From: Massilia timonae CCUG 45783
GTDB lineage: Bacteria; Pseudomonadota; Gammaproteobacteria; Burkholderiales; Burkholderiaceae_D
Direction: 5' to 3'
Length of the DNA stretch: 64,000 bases
NCBI RefSeq assembly: GCF_000315425.1
Contig: NZ_JH992922.1
Location: forward strand, 584,873 to 648,872
Part shown: piece by piece, positions 1 through 10,400 of the stretch
Layout of the letters: each line of letters starts with the position of its first letter
Position numbering within the stretch: the stretch's first letter is position 1
The notes under the pieces: model-generated
What the model saw: only the letters and a program-made list of their open reading frames with translations
Database searches by the model: none
Told to the model about the DNA's origin: nothing
Position numbers and translations under genes: made by a program

Positions 1-1
1 C

Positions 2-577
2 GGACGCTGGCTGTCCGAACAGCTCGAGATGCCGCTGATGCTGCGCAGCGCCTCGGAACTGATGTCGAAATACGTCGGCGAGAGCGAAAAGGCGATCGCC
101 CAGGCCTTCCGCCAGGCCGAGCGCGAAGGCGCGCTCCTGATGATCGACGAAGTCGACAGCTTCCTGCGCGACCGCGAAGGCGCGCGCGCCTCGTGGGAAG
201 TCACGCGCGTGAACGAGATGCTGACCCGGATGGAAGCCTTCGGCGGCGTGTTCATCGCCTCGACCAATCTGATGGACGACATCGACCCGGCCGCGCTGCG
301 CCGCTTCGACCTCAAGCTGCGCTTCGGCTACCTGCGCCCGGAACAGGCGCTCCTGATGCTGGAACGCCAGTGCGCCGCCCTCGGCCTGGCGCCGCCCGAC
401 GCATGCGACGCCGAACGCCTGCGCGGTCTGCCGCAGCTGACCCCGGGCGACTTCGCCGCCCTGGCGCGGCGCCACCGTTTCGCCCCCTTTGTTGTCTGCG
501 CGCAACTGGTGACGGCGCTCGAGCAGGAATCCGCGGGGAAACGCGGCCGGCAGGCAGCGATCGGCTTCCTGGCCTAA
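2..577 (+). CDS. AAA+ family ATPase, C-terminal part (5' end outside window)
   Basis: The reading frame is already open at the window edge, so only the last 191 or so residues are seen. They carry the second half of an AAA+ module: a Walker B stretch (LLMIDEVDSF), a sensor-1 segment (VFIASTNL) and the D-x-x-x-x-R-R-F-D arginine-finger region of CDC48/FtsH-like classic AAA proteins. A short helical C-terminal lid follows. The Walker A motif lies upstream of the window, so overall architecture and substrate cannot be told. It ends 40 bp before the DUF2779 gene on the same strand, so the two may be co-transcribed. Family assignment is firm; function is unknown. Confidence 0.85.
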   Translation, partial: GRWLSEQLEMPLMLRSASELMSKYVGESEKAIAQAFRQAEREGALLMIDEVDSFLRDREGARASWEVTRVNEMLTRMEAFGGVFIASTNLMDDIDPAALRRFDLKLRFGYLRPEQALLMLERQCAALGLAPPDACDAERLRGLPQLTPGDFAALARRHRFAPFVVCAQLVTALEQESAGKRGRQAAIGFLA

Positions 578-617
578 ACCTGCGATGCCATACTCACCAT
601 TCTCCAGGAGCGAACCG

Positions 618-2102
618 ATGCGACGTTTTTCGAAATCCAGGCTGATGGCCTATCGCCAGTGCGAGCGCCGCCTGTGGCTCGAGCTGCACCGTCCCGAGCT
701 GCGCGTGGACAATGCGGCGAGCATGGCGGCCTTCGCCGCCGGCCACCAGGTGGGCGACCTGGCGCGCCGCCTGTACGACCCGCACGGCACGGGCGCCCTG
801 CTCGATCCGCACACCGAAGGCTTCGATGCGGCGCTGGCGCGCAGCCTGGCGCTGCTCGATTCAGGCCAGCCGATCTTCGAGGCCGGCTTCGTCGCCGGCG
901 GCGCCATGGCCTTCGCCGACGTCCTGCTTCCCTTGCCTGGCCAGGGCCCGCGCCGCTGGCGCATGGTCGAGGTCAAGTCGTCGACCTCGGTCAAGGACTA
1001 CCACCGCGACGACGCCGCGATCCAGGCGCGGATGGCGCTGGACGCCGGCGTGGCCCTGGAAGGCATCGCGCTGGCCCATATCGACAGCAGCTGGGTCTAT
1101 CCGGGAGGCGGCGACTACCGCGGCCTGCTGGTCGAGGAAGACCTGACCCAGGAAGCCTTCGGCCGCGCGGACGAAGTCGCGGCCTGGGTGGCCGGGGCGC
1201 GCGCCGTGGCCGCCTCGGTCGACGAACCCGATATACAGCCCGGCAAGCATTGCGCGAGCCCCTACGATTGCGGCTTTACCGCCCATTGCGCCAGCGGCAT
1301 GCCGCAGGCCGATTTCCCGGTCGCCTGGCTGCCGCAGCTGCGCAGCAAGGCGGCCAGGCAATGCGTGGACGATGGCGCGCTGGACATGCGCGATATCCCG
1401 GATGCACTGCTGAGCGACAAGCAGTTGCGCGTGAAGCAGCACACCATCTCGGGACAGGCCTATTTCGATGCCGCGGGCGCCGCCGCCGACCTGGCGCCGC
1501 ATCCGCTGCCGGGGTATTTCCTCGACTTCGAGACCATCGCCTTCGCGGTGCCGGTCTGGCAAGGCACGCGGCCGTTCCAGATGATCCCCTTCCAGTTCAG
1601 CGTGCACCGGCTGGACAGCGAGGGCGGGATCGAACACGCCGCCTTCCTCGACCTCTCTGGCGACGATCCGTCGCACGCCTTCGCCGTCGCACTGATCGCG
1701 GCCTGCGGCGGGCACGGCCCCGTGTTCGTGTACAACGCCAGCTTCGAGAAGTCGCGCATCCAGGAACTGGCCGAGCGCTTCCCGCCACTGCACGATGCGC
1801 TGCTGGCGATCAATGCACGCGTGGTCGACCTGCTGCCGGTGGCGCGCGAGCGCTACTACCACCCGTCGCAAGAGGGCAGCTGGAGCATCAAGAAGGTGCT
1901 GCCGGCGGTCGCGCCCGACCTGCGCTACGACGACCTCGAGGGCGTGCAGGACGGCGGCGCCGCAATGCAGGCCTACCTGGAGGCGATCGCGGTCGGCACG
2001 GCGCCGGAGCGCAAGCGCGCGATCGAGACGCAGTTACTCGCTTACTGCGAACTCGATACCTTGGCCATGGTGCGGCTGTGGCGCTACTTCGCCGGAAAAT
2101 AA
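618..2102 (+). CDS. Cas4-like PD-(D/E)XK nuclease fused to DUF2779 exonuclease-like domain
   Basis: A 494-residue protein. The N-terminal half resembles Cas4/AddB-type PD-(D/E)XK nucleases: Asp101, then E118-V-K120, and four cysteines (C15 in a YRQCERRLWL motif; C212, C218, C224 in a C-x5-C-x5-C cluster) placed as in proteins that bind a 4Fe-4S cluster. The C-terminal half matches DUF2779, with RNase H-like/DEDD landmarks: D303-F-E305, Asn373 in YNASFE and Asp480 in CELDT. I chose the ATG at 618 because AGGAG sits 7 bases upstream; an in-frame ATG at 585 lacks such a site. A DNA-processing role is inferred from the fold motifs. The PD-(D/E)XK gene follows after 23 bp. Confidence 0.8.
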   Translation: MRRFSKSRLMAYRQCERRLWLELHRPELRVDNAASMAAFAAGHQVGDLARRLYDPHGTGALLDPHTEGFDAALARSLALLDSGQPIFEAGFVAGGAMAFADVLLPLPGQGPRRWRMVEVKSSTSVKDYHRDDAAIQARMALDAGVALEGIALAHIDSSWVYPGGGDYRGLLVEEDLTQEAFGRADEVAAWVAGARAVAASVDEPDIQPGKHCASPYDCGFTAHCASGMPQADFPVAWLPQLRSKAARQCVDDGALDMRDIPDALLSDKQLRVKQHTISGQAYFDAAGAAADLAPHPLPGYFLDFETIAFAVPVWQGTRPFQMIPFQFSVHRLDSEGGIEHAAFLDLSGDDPSHAFAVALIAACGGHGPVFVYNASFEKSRIQELAERFPPLHDALLAINARVVDLLPVARERYYHPSQEGSWSIKKVLPAVAPDLRYDDLEGVQDGGAAMQAYLEAIAVGTAPERKRAIETQLLAYCELDTLAMVRLWRYFAGK

Positions 2103-2125
2103 ACAACCACTTTCAAAAGGTACAA

Positions 2126-3595
2126 ATGTCCACGATTCAGAATCTGTTGGTCGACAAGTCTTTCCTCGAACTCGACCGTCAGCTCAATGCCTTCAATATC
2201 TTCGACGTACTGAACGTGCGTGAGTACGAAATACGCCATACCCGCTTTCTGGCGCACATGCTCGACCCCTATGGAACACACGGATTGGGCAACGCCTTCC
2301 TGCGCAATTTCCTGTTGCAGCTCAGCGTGCAACTTGGCGCTGACGCGGGAGGAGGCCTGCTGCGTGAAGTTCACCAACTGGATCTCGACCTGGCCCGTGT
2401 CACTCCCGAAATTTCATTCAAAGGTGGAAGGGATGAGCTTTCGATAGAAACCACTGACGGAGCGGGGTCCAGCGCCGACAGCGGCCGCCTGGACATCGTT
2501 CTGCAGATCCCACGCCGTGGCGGCGGCGAGGTTGTCATCGCCATTGAAAACAAGGTCAATGCCAGGGAAGGGGATGGACAACTTCCTCGTTACAGGCGCT
2601 GGATGCATACGCGTTTTGGTGCAGGGAACTCGGTACTGGTGTTCTTGACCGTGAATGAAGAAGAGCCGCGCGAAGACTGGAACTGCGTCACTTACAGCAA
2701 TGTCGTGTATCCAGCCCTGGAACTGACCGCGCAGTCCTGTGACACGCTGGGCCCTGGCCCGGCCATGCTCATCGACCACTACAAGTCGATCTTGCGCGAC
2801 AAGGTCGAAGGGGATGCCGCAAATGCCGACGCCGACAGTCTCGCGCTGGAACTGGTCGACAACTACCCTGACGCCAAAAAATTCATCGATGCGACGTGCA
2901 GCCGGTGGGGTGGCCGGCTTGGCCTGGAGGCGGTGGATTCGAGCTGGGGACTTTATAATCGTTACAAGAACGCGTTTTCTTTCCTTGCGGGATACGATTC
3001 GGATGAGCGCGCGAAAGTCCTGCGCTGGTTCAAGAACAAGTGGCCAAACCAGGTTGCCGACGGCTCTGTTACACCCAGTATCTTCATTGACGACTCCGGA
3101 CGCAGCATCATGCGCTTCCTGGCATGGCCCGCTGGTTCGGCACTAGCCGAACTGTCCCGGAAATATGCGGTAAAGACGAAAGAGAACAAGAAACACGCCT
3201 GGACATCCGGCAAGCACGCGGTGCTCTTCGAGCTGCGTTCCTATGTCACCGAGCGTCCGCAGTCCAGGGACACTGATGAGGCTGAGTACGGTTGGAACCT
3301 GTTTCTCGTCATCGGCCCTCTCGAAGGCATCGATCGCCATGCCTGGATCACGCGGCTGCGCAAGACGCTCAATGGCCATTTTTCGACCAGGGCCGGTGCC
3401 GGCATTCCCACTGTGCGCCATGCAGCCATCACGGCCACGTTTTTCTCATTGCTCAAGTGGGAGCTCAAGGGCCGGAACGTTGCAACGCTTGCCGAGGAAC
3501 TGACCTCTCCCGCACTCCTGACGTGCATCGACGACGTGGCGCGCACGATCGAACGCACCTTGCTGGAGGAGGATGACGGCACCAACAAGGCTTGA
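2126..3595 (+). CDS. PD-(D/E)XK nuclease superfamily protein (PDDEXK_4-like)
   Basis: A 489-residue protein. Residues 1-180 hold the nuclease-like core: Asp123 in RLDIVL, followed by the E141-N-K143 triad element in VIAIENKVNA, the usual signature of the PDDEXK_4 family. The N-terminus (FNIFDVLNVREYEIRHTRFL) is also typical. The remaining 300 residues are not recognised. The start is the ATG preceded by AAAAGG five bases upstream. Base composition is visibly less G/C-extreme than in the flanking genes (more A/T in third positions), which hints at recent acquisition. Position directly behind the DUF2779 gene suggests joint function, but this is inference; many such proteins have no known role. 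Confidence 0.75.
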   Translation: MSTIQNLLVDKSFLELDRQLNAFNIFDVLNVREYEIRHTRFLAHMLDPYGTHGLGNAFLRNFLLQLSVQLGADAGGGLLREVHQLDLDLARVTPEISFKGGRDELSIETTDGAGSSADSGRLDIVLQIPRRGGGEVVIAIENKVNAREGDGQLPRYRRWMHTRFGAGNSVLVFLTVNEEEPREDWNCVTYSNVVYPALELTAQSCDTLGPGPAMLIDHYKSILRDKVEGDAANADADSLALELVDNYPDAKKFIDATCSRWGGRLGLEAVDSSWGLYNRYKNAFSFLAGYDSDERAKVLRWFKNKWPNQVADGSVTPSIFIDDSGRSIMRFLAWPAGSALAELSRKYAVKTKENKKHAWTSGKHAVLFELRSYVTERPQSRDTDEAEYGWNLFLVIGPLEGIDRHAWITRLRKTLNGHFSTRAGAGIPTVRHAAITATFFSLLKWELKGRNVATLAEELTSPALLTCIDDVARTIERTLLEEDDGTNKA

Positions 3596-3604
3596 TGTGA
3601 GACG

Positions 3605-4474
3605 TCAGAAGTGATACTCGGCGCGGATCATCGGCGTGCTGGCGCGCTGTCCGCGCCCGCCCGTCGTGGCGCGGGTATTGCCGAACTTGTTGTTCCAGAA
3701 CTGGTATTCGACGCCGACACGGAAGCGGTTCTTCTTCTGGCCGAAGTGGGCGCCGACGTCGTACATCAGCTGCATGTCGATATTGGTTTCGGCCCCGGTC
3801 GGGTTGCCGGTTTCGTCCAGCCCCTTCTCGGCGATGAAGTTGGCATAGCCCTCGAAGGCCCAGCGTTCGTTCAGCGGAATGCCCCAGCTGACGTTGAGCA
3901 TCGGGTGGTTCTCGTACTTGTAGCGCCCGCGCACGTCGGAGATCGGGGCGAAGGCGCCGCTCGGCGCATTGCTTTCGCGGATCAGGAGGATGCTGGTGCT
4001 GAGGAAGCCCGGCACGTCCCACATCAGGGTCGGCCCGACCACCAGCATGCGCTTGCGCGAGTTGTAGCCGACGTCGCGCTTGGTGTTCAGGTCGAAGCCG
4101 GCGGTGAGCCCGACGCCCTTCACCTTCCCGAAGCGCAGCTCGCGCCCGCTCAGCGCGCCGATGTCGAGCGTGTGGCGATACAGCAGGTAGGCTTCCTCGG
4201 CGCCGGAACTGCCGCCGAGCGAGCGCGGATCGTTGCGGTCGGACTTGAGCCAATCCAGGTTGAAGTAGTTGCTGCCGTACTTGTAGCCGCTGGCGTGGGT
4301 CAGCGCCAGGACGTGCTTGTCGATGTGTTCCGGATTGAAGGGCTCGGCGAAGCGGCTGCCGTAGCGCCAGCTGATGGCGGTGTCGCTCCAGTCGAGCGCC
4401 TGTGCTGGACCGGCCGCGAACCCCGCGGCCAGCAGGCAGGCGCCGCAGCCGAGGGCGCGGGTGATGATGTTCAT
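3605..4474 (-). CDS. Tsx-like outer-membrane nucleoside channel / outer envelope protein
   Basis: A 289-residue protein with a signal peptide (cleavage near AQA|LDW) and alternating beta-strand patterns ending in a C-terminal phenylalanine (EYHF), as expected for BAM-inserted beta-barrels. Segments such as the N-terminal WRYG, FNLDWLKSD and the final MIRAEYHF fit the Tsx-like nucleoside-specific porin family. I start at the ATG at 4474, which has an AGGA about 8 bases upstream and gives a clean signal peptide; a longer reading to 4516 would overlap the upstream gene. Only 10 bp separate it from the stop of the NdvB-like gene, so the two are probably co-transcribed. Substrate is not deducible. 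Confidence 0.75.
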   Translation of the reverse strand: MNIITRALGCGACLLAAGFAAGPAQALDWSDTAISWRYGSRFAEPFNPEHIDKHVLALTHASGYKYGSNYFNLDWLKSDRNDPRSLGGSSGAEEAYLLYRHTLDIGALSGRELRFGKVKGVGLTAGFDLNTKRDVGYNSRKRMLVVGPTLMWDVPGFLSTSILLIRESNAPSGAFAPISDVRGRYKYENHPMLNVSWGIPLNERWAFEGYANFIAEKGLDETGNPTGAETNIDMQLMYDVGAHFGQKKNRFRVGVEYQFWNNKFGNTRATTGGRGQRASTPMIRAEYHF

Positions 4475-4484
4475 GATCTTGATC

Positions 4485-7400
4485 CTATGCTTCGGGCGCT
4501 CTCGGGTCGCGCGCAACCCGCAATTCTACCTTGTGGTCACGCCGGTCGTCGCGCAGCATGATGGTCCAATCCGGACAGGGTTGGCCGTCCAGCAGCATTT
4601 CTTCGGGTCCTTCGGTGGCGCGCACCGTGATCTCGTAGAAGGCGCCGCGATGACGGTAGCGCAGGCCGAAGCCCTCCCAGCCCGGCGCCAGGCGCGGCCT
4701 CAATGTCAGCGCATCGCCGTGGCGCTCCAGGCCCAGCAGCGCTTCGACGAACAGCAACCAGGTCCACGCCGCCGCAGGAGTAGCGACACCGCCGATGGCG
4801 CGGCCGGCATGCGGGGCGATCGTGCGCAGGCCGCCGCTCATCAGGTAAGGCGGTCCGTCGTCATGCGCCGTCGGGTCGAGCATGCGCGCCAGCTGCCATG
4901 CGTGGCCGGCGTCGCCCAGCCGTGCGAGTCCGGCCGCGGCCCAGGCGGTGGCGCGGTGGTCCTGGCCTGGGCTCGACGGCACCCGTTCGCTCCATTCGCC
5001 ATCCACCGGCGGATCGCAGCGCGGCAGAGCGCCGCCCGTGCGCAGGCGCCGCACCGCCGCGCGCAGCGCCTGCGGGCCTTGCGCCGCCCCGGCCTCCAGC
5101 GCCCAGCACTGGGTCGACAGCTCGACGCGGCAGGCCGCATTGGCGATCGAGCCGAGGGCTGTGCTGCTGTCCAGCCAGGTCCAGCGGTACCAGTCGCCGT
5201 CCCAGCCGTGCTCCTCGCACTGCGCGCCCAGCGCCAGCGCCGCGCCGCGGCAGGTGGTGGCGAAACCGAAGTCGCCGCGCCGGTCGGCCACCTCGGCGAA
5301 GCGCTGCAGCACGGCCACCATGAAGAAGCCCAGGCGCACGCTCTCGACGCGACCGGCCACCCCTTCCTCATGCAGGCGCCCCGCCGCCGGCGGCAGGCCG
5401 CGCGGCCCGAAGCGCAGGCAACCGCGCAGGCCGTGCACGCAGTGCTGGTACAGATCGTCACGCTCCGACAGGCGCACGGCCAGCAGCGCATGGTCGTCCG
5501 TCACCGCGAGATAGCGCGTCAGCGCGTACGGCAGCCACAGGAAGTCCTCGACATGAGCCCCCGTCGTGAACGCGGGCGCGGCGCGCAACAAGGCTTCGCG
5601 CAGCAGCTCGGGGCGGGCGTGGACGCAGGCCAGGGCCGACTGCAGGCGCGCAGCCGGATCGTTCTCGCCCATCATGGCGCCGATCGCCTGATACGGCAAC
5701 CAGCTGTTCACGCGCAGGTCGAAGCCGGGTTCCGGCGTGCATGCGGTGACGGCGCCGAGCGTGTGGTCCCACCAGTCGCGCAGGCGCTGCCATGCGGCGG
5801 CGGCGGCCTGCGCCGTGCCATGGCGCTGCACGACCGCACTGGCGTCCAGGCTGCCGGGACCGGCCACGCCCAGCACGAACACCAGTTCGCACTCGGCCCC
5901 CGGCGCCAGGGTGACGCCGACCTGCAGCGCCGCGCAAGGGTCGAAGCCGGCGCCGGCGATGCCCGACAGCCCGGCACGCCCCAGCGCCACCGGGCGTGCG
6001 ATGGCGCCGGAACGGCCGATGAATTCCTGGCGGTCGCAGGTCACGGCGACCTGCTCGGCGTCGACGTGGAAGAATGCGACCTTGTCATGGAAACCCGCGC
6101 CGAAGACGTTGCGCGCCAACAGCGCGCCGCTGGCGAGATCGCGCCCGGTCACCACCTGCAGGCCGGGCGCCGCGTGGCGCTCGTCCAGCAGCCATTCCAC
6201 ATACCCCGTCGCGCTCAGGCGGCGCGGCGCGTCGCTGTCGTTGCGCAGGCGCAGCACGCTGTACTTGAGCGGCGCGTCCTGGGCCACGAAGCAGCGCAGC
6301 TCGGAATGGATGCCGTGGGCACGGTGTTCGAATATGCTGTAGCCGATGCCATGGCGTGTCGTGTACGTTTCTGGCGACGGCGCCGGCCACGGCGTCGGCG
6401 ACCAGACGGCGCCACTGTCTTCGTCGCGCAGGTAAAAGGCTTCGCCGCCCTGCGGCGCGACTTCGTCTTCTCCCCCTGCGGTCAAGCGCGTGGCGCGCTC
6501 GCCGCTCCAGCTGACGGCATGGCCGCGCTCCGAGACGATGCTGCCGAAGGCGTCGTTGGCCAGCAGGTTGATCCACGGCGCCGCAGGCGCGGCGATGCCG
6601 GCGCCGCTGCGCACCACGACCTCGCGGCCGTCCGGCAAGGCCTCGGTCGCGGGCGAAGGCGGATTCGCCGCGGTCCATGCCTGCGCCGGCGTGGCGGCGA
6701 CGAACGGCGCCGCCGCCGCGCTGCCCGCGCGCTCGGCGCGGCGCAGCTGGTCGGCCAGGTCGCCGCGCTCCCCGGAGAGCAGCACGCTGGCGGCGGAGCG
6801 CAGCAGGATGCGGTCTTCATGCGGCACGTCTTCCTTCAGGTGCAGGTGCAGTCCGCCGGGCTGGTCGAAGCTGGACGGATCGACCAGCGGCGCCGCCAGG
6901 TGCATCAGGGCTTCGCGCGCCGCGCGGCTGTCGCACAGGACCAGCAAGTCGACCGCCAGGCCGTGGCCGCGCCAATAACCGTGGGCCTGCAGCAGCTGGC
7001 GCGCGAGGCCGGTGTCCGGCCCCTCGCCCAGTTGCAGCAACAGCAGCGGCAAGTCGCCCGTGACGCCATACGCCTGCAAGTCGGCCCGCCCGCGCAGATT
7101 GCGCGCGATGACGGCGGGATCGGCGCGCAGCGCCGGCGCGGGCTGCAGCAGGCAGCCGGCCAGGCGGTTGATCAGCTGGGCGTCGGCTTCGCCGATCTCG
7201 GCGCGGCGCAGCTCGGCCTGGGCCAGGGTCCAGGCGGCCTCGATCGCGTGGTCGACCTCGTGAGCGACCCCATAGCGCGCCGCCAGCTCGCGCGCCAGCG
7301 CGCGGCTGGAGGCGGCGCCGAGCACCAGGTCGACCGTGATCTCCTGCTGCGGCGCCAGGGTCACGCTGCGCCGCAGCGCCAGCAGCGCCTCGTCGGGCTC

Positions 7401-10400
7401 CGGGTCCAGGCCGGGCAGCGCGCCGCCCTGGCTCACCGCCTGCGGCCGGCACAGCTCATGGCCGCGCCCGATGAAGCGCGCGCGATTCGTTTCCACGCTC
7501 GGCTGCCCCGCCGTCTCGCGCACCGTCATGCGATGCACGAGCACGGGCGCGCTTGGTGCGGTCAAGCACAGCAGGCTGTCGGCGCTCGCGTCGAACTCGA
7601 TGCGGATGCTGCTGCGGCCGCCTTCTTCCAGCGGCGGCCCGGCCAGCGCCACGCAGCCGGTCAGCTCCAGGGTGAGCGTCTCAGACGCGCGATTGACGAT
7701 GCGGATGCGGCGCAGCTCGACGTCGTCGCCCGGGGCCACCACCGCGTCAGTGCGCATCTCGATGCCGTGGTCCATGCGGCGCAGGCTGGCCCGCCCTTCG
7801 GCCAGCACCGCCTCGACCTCGTCGGGCGCCGGCGCGCCGGGCAGCAGGACGTTGGCCCAGGTGGCGCCGGATGCCGTGTCGCGCACGTGAAGCGCCGGGC
7901 CGCTCTCGCCGGCCCCTACTCGCGTCAGTACGGTTCCCTCCCAGCAGCTGGCGCCGGCGCCCGCGCTGTCGACGACCACGTGATAGCGGCCGTTCGACAG
8001 CAGCTGGACTTCCGGCAGCGGCGAAGCGTCCGGCTGGAGCACGCGCGCGTAGGGGCGGGCCGCCGCGACGCCGTCGAGCGCCACGCCGGCATCGATGCGC
8101 AGGGGCGGCTCGGCGCCGGCCGCCGGCGCCGCCTCTTGCAGCAGGCCGAGCGCGGCGCGCAGTTCGGGATCGCGCGCGAAGCGGCGCTGCATCGGTTCGC
8201 CCTGCAGGTGGCGCGCCAGCGCCAGCAGGATCGTGGCCTGGTGGCGCGCGAGCTGGGCCCGCACCACCGCCTGGCGTTCGCCTTGCGGCAGGCGCGCTGG
8301 CGCATAATCGAGCGCCTCGTGGAAGCCGGTCTCGCCCAGCAGGCCTTGCTCCGCCATGCGGCGCAGGTTGGCCGCCGCCAGCGCCGGCGCCGCGCTGAGC
8401 GCCAGCGCCACGCCATGGGGCGCGGCGACCAGGTCGTCGGCCGCCCTCCGCCGCAGGGCCGCGGCGTCGATGCCGAAGCGCCCGATGCGGTAGCGCGCCG
8501 CCGCGTCGACCGCGTTGCAGCCCGATTCCGTATAGCCCCACAGCAGCCCGCGGCCCTTGGCGTGGGCCGCCTGCAGGCGCGCCACAGCCCGGCCGGCGTC
8601 GTCCAGCAAGGTGTCGCGCCACGACGGCATCACGAGCTGCGGCGCCAGATAGTCCGCCAGCGCGCCCGCGCGCGACAGCAGCAGCGCGCCTGCCCCCGTC
8701 ATGCGCAAGGGACGGCCGAGCGACCACCAGTGCTGCTGCGGCAGCTGGTCCTGGGCGACGGCGGCGAAGCTGGCCATGCGCGCCTCGGACGCCAGCAGGT
8801 CGCAGCTGTCGCCGTCCAGGCGCCCCCCGCGTCCCTCGCGCACTTGACAGCCCGTGGCCAGCAGGCCGGTGGACGGGTCGACCAGCGCGCCGAAATCCAC
8901 GCGCGCCGCGTCCCGCGCCTGCGCGGCCAGGCGCGCGATGCTCTCCATGCGTTCGCGCGCGCAGTCGCGCCCCTGTGCGACCAGCTGGGCCAGGCCCTCG
9001 TTGTCGCCTGGCGGTTCGAGCGCGGCCAGCTCGCGCAAGGTCGGGATGCGGGTCAGGCCGGCATCGAGCACGTATTCCTGCGCCGCGCGGGTCCAGGGCG
9101 TGAGCGCATGCAGGTCGTCCAGCTGCGCCGCGCATTGCCGCGCCAGGCGCGCCGTCCAGGCGCGCAGCGCGGGGTCGGCGGGGTTTGCTTTTTCCGGCAG
9201 GCCGGCGTCCAGCTCGGCCGCCCTGGCCGCGACCGTGCGCAGGCAGTCGGCCAGGCCCGGCAGGGTATCGGTGGCGCGGCAGCGGCCCGGCGCCAGCGCG
9301 TCGCCCAGCGCGTCCAGCGCCGGCAGCAGGCCGGGCGGCGCATGCTCGCGCACCACCAATAGCGTGACGCGGATGCCGTCCAGCGCGGCGGCGTCAACGA
9401 TCGGCCGGTCCGGCACTTCATCGAGGCCGGCGGCGAAGGTGCGCAGCGCCAGCGCCAGGCCCCCGCTGGCCGCGGTGTCGACACGGGCCGGTTCGAGCGG
9501 AGCGAGCGTGACGCCGTCATACCATTGGAAGGGGTGGCCATGCCAGCGCTCCAGCAAGGCCATCGACGCCAACGCCTGCTCGCTGCGCGCGAGCAGGCCG
9601 CCCAGCGGCAGATAGCCGAAGTCGCGCGCGCTCAGGGTCGCCAGCAGGGTCGCGCCCATGCCGGCGGGCGACACGCGCTCGTCGACGGTCGGTTCGGAAT
9701 GGTCGAACACGGCTTCCGGCGCCAGGCCGTGCCGGCCCGCGCCGTGCTGTTCGAAGAAGGCCCAGCTGCGGCGCGCCAGCGTGCGCAGGAACAGCGTCTG
9801 CCCCTTCGCCAGGCGCATGCCGCGCCGCGCCGGCTGGCTGACCCACCAGGCCAGCACCGGCGACAGGAACCACACCAGCAGCAGCGGCGCGGTCGCGAAC
9901 AGGGCGTAGGGGTTGGCGAAGGTCAGGAGCACCGCGACGCCGACCGCCAGCAACGGCGCGAACCACATCGTGCGCCAGTTGTTCTCCAGCGCGCTGCTGG
10001 GTCGCGCCAGCGCTGGAGGACGCAGCTCGAGCAGCTTGCGGCGGCTCACGTCGCGCCGCCACAGGCCGCGCACGACCGCGTCGGCGTCAAGCCAGGCCCG
10101 GTGCGGCAGGAAGGCTAGCGCCAGCGCGGCGCGCACCAGGGCCGCGCGCGCGCCGCGCGTCCAGGCGTCCAGGTGCTGGCGCAGCGGCGCGTCGACCGCG
10201 CGGCCGGCCAGCGTGGCCAGCATGTCGAGCAGCGCCGGCAGCCAGAGCGGCGCCAGGATGGCCACGGTCCAGAACACGGGCGCGGCCAGCAGGCTCCAGC
10301 ACAACACGAGCAGCGCGATCGACGCCGGCGCGGCCAGGCTCCCGGCCAATGCGTCGAACAGGCGCCGGCGCACCCGCGCGGCGCGCAGGCGCTCGGCGCC

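Noticed and set aside
4374-9362. A 1660-codon open frame on the + strand opposite the NdvB-like gene, and similar ones to 12.6 kb
   Set aside because: Arg/Gln/His-rich low-complexity product typical of the antisense of an Ala/Leu-rich gene; the minus-strand reading has clear domain motifs.
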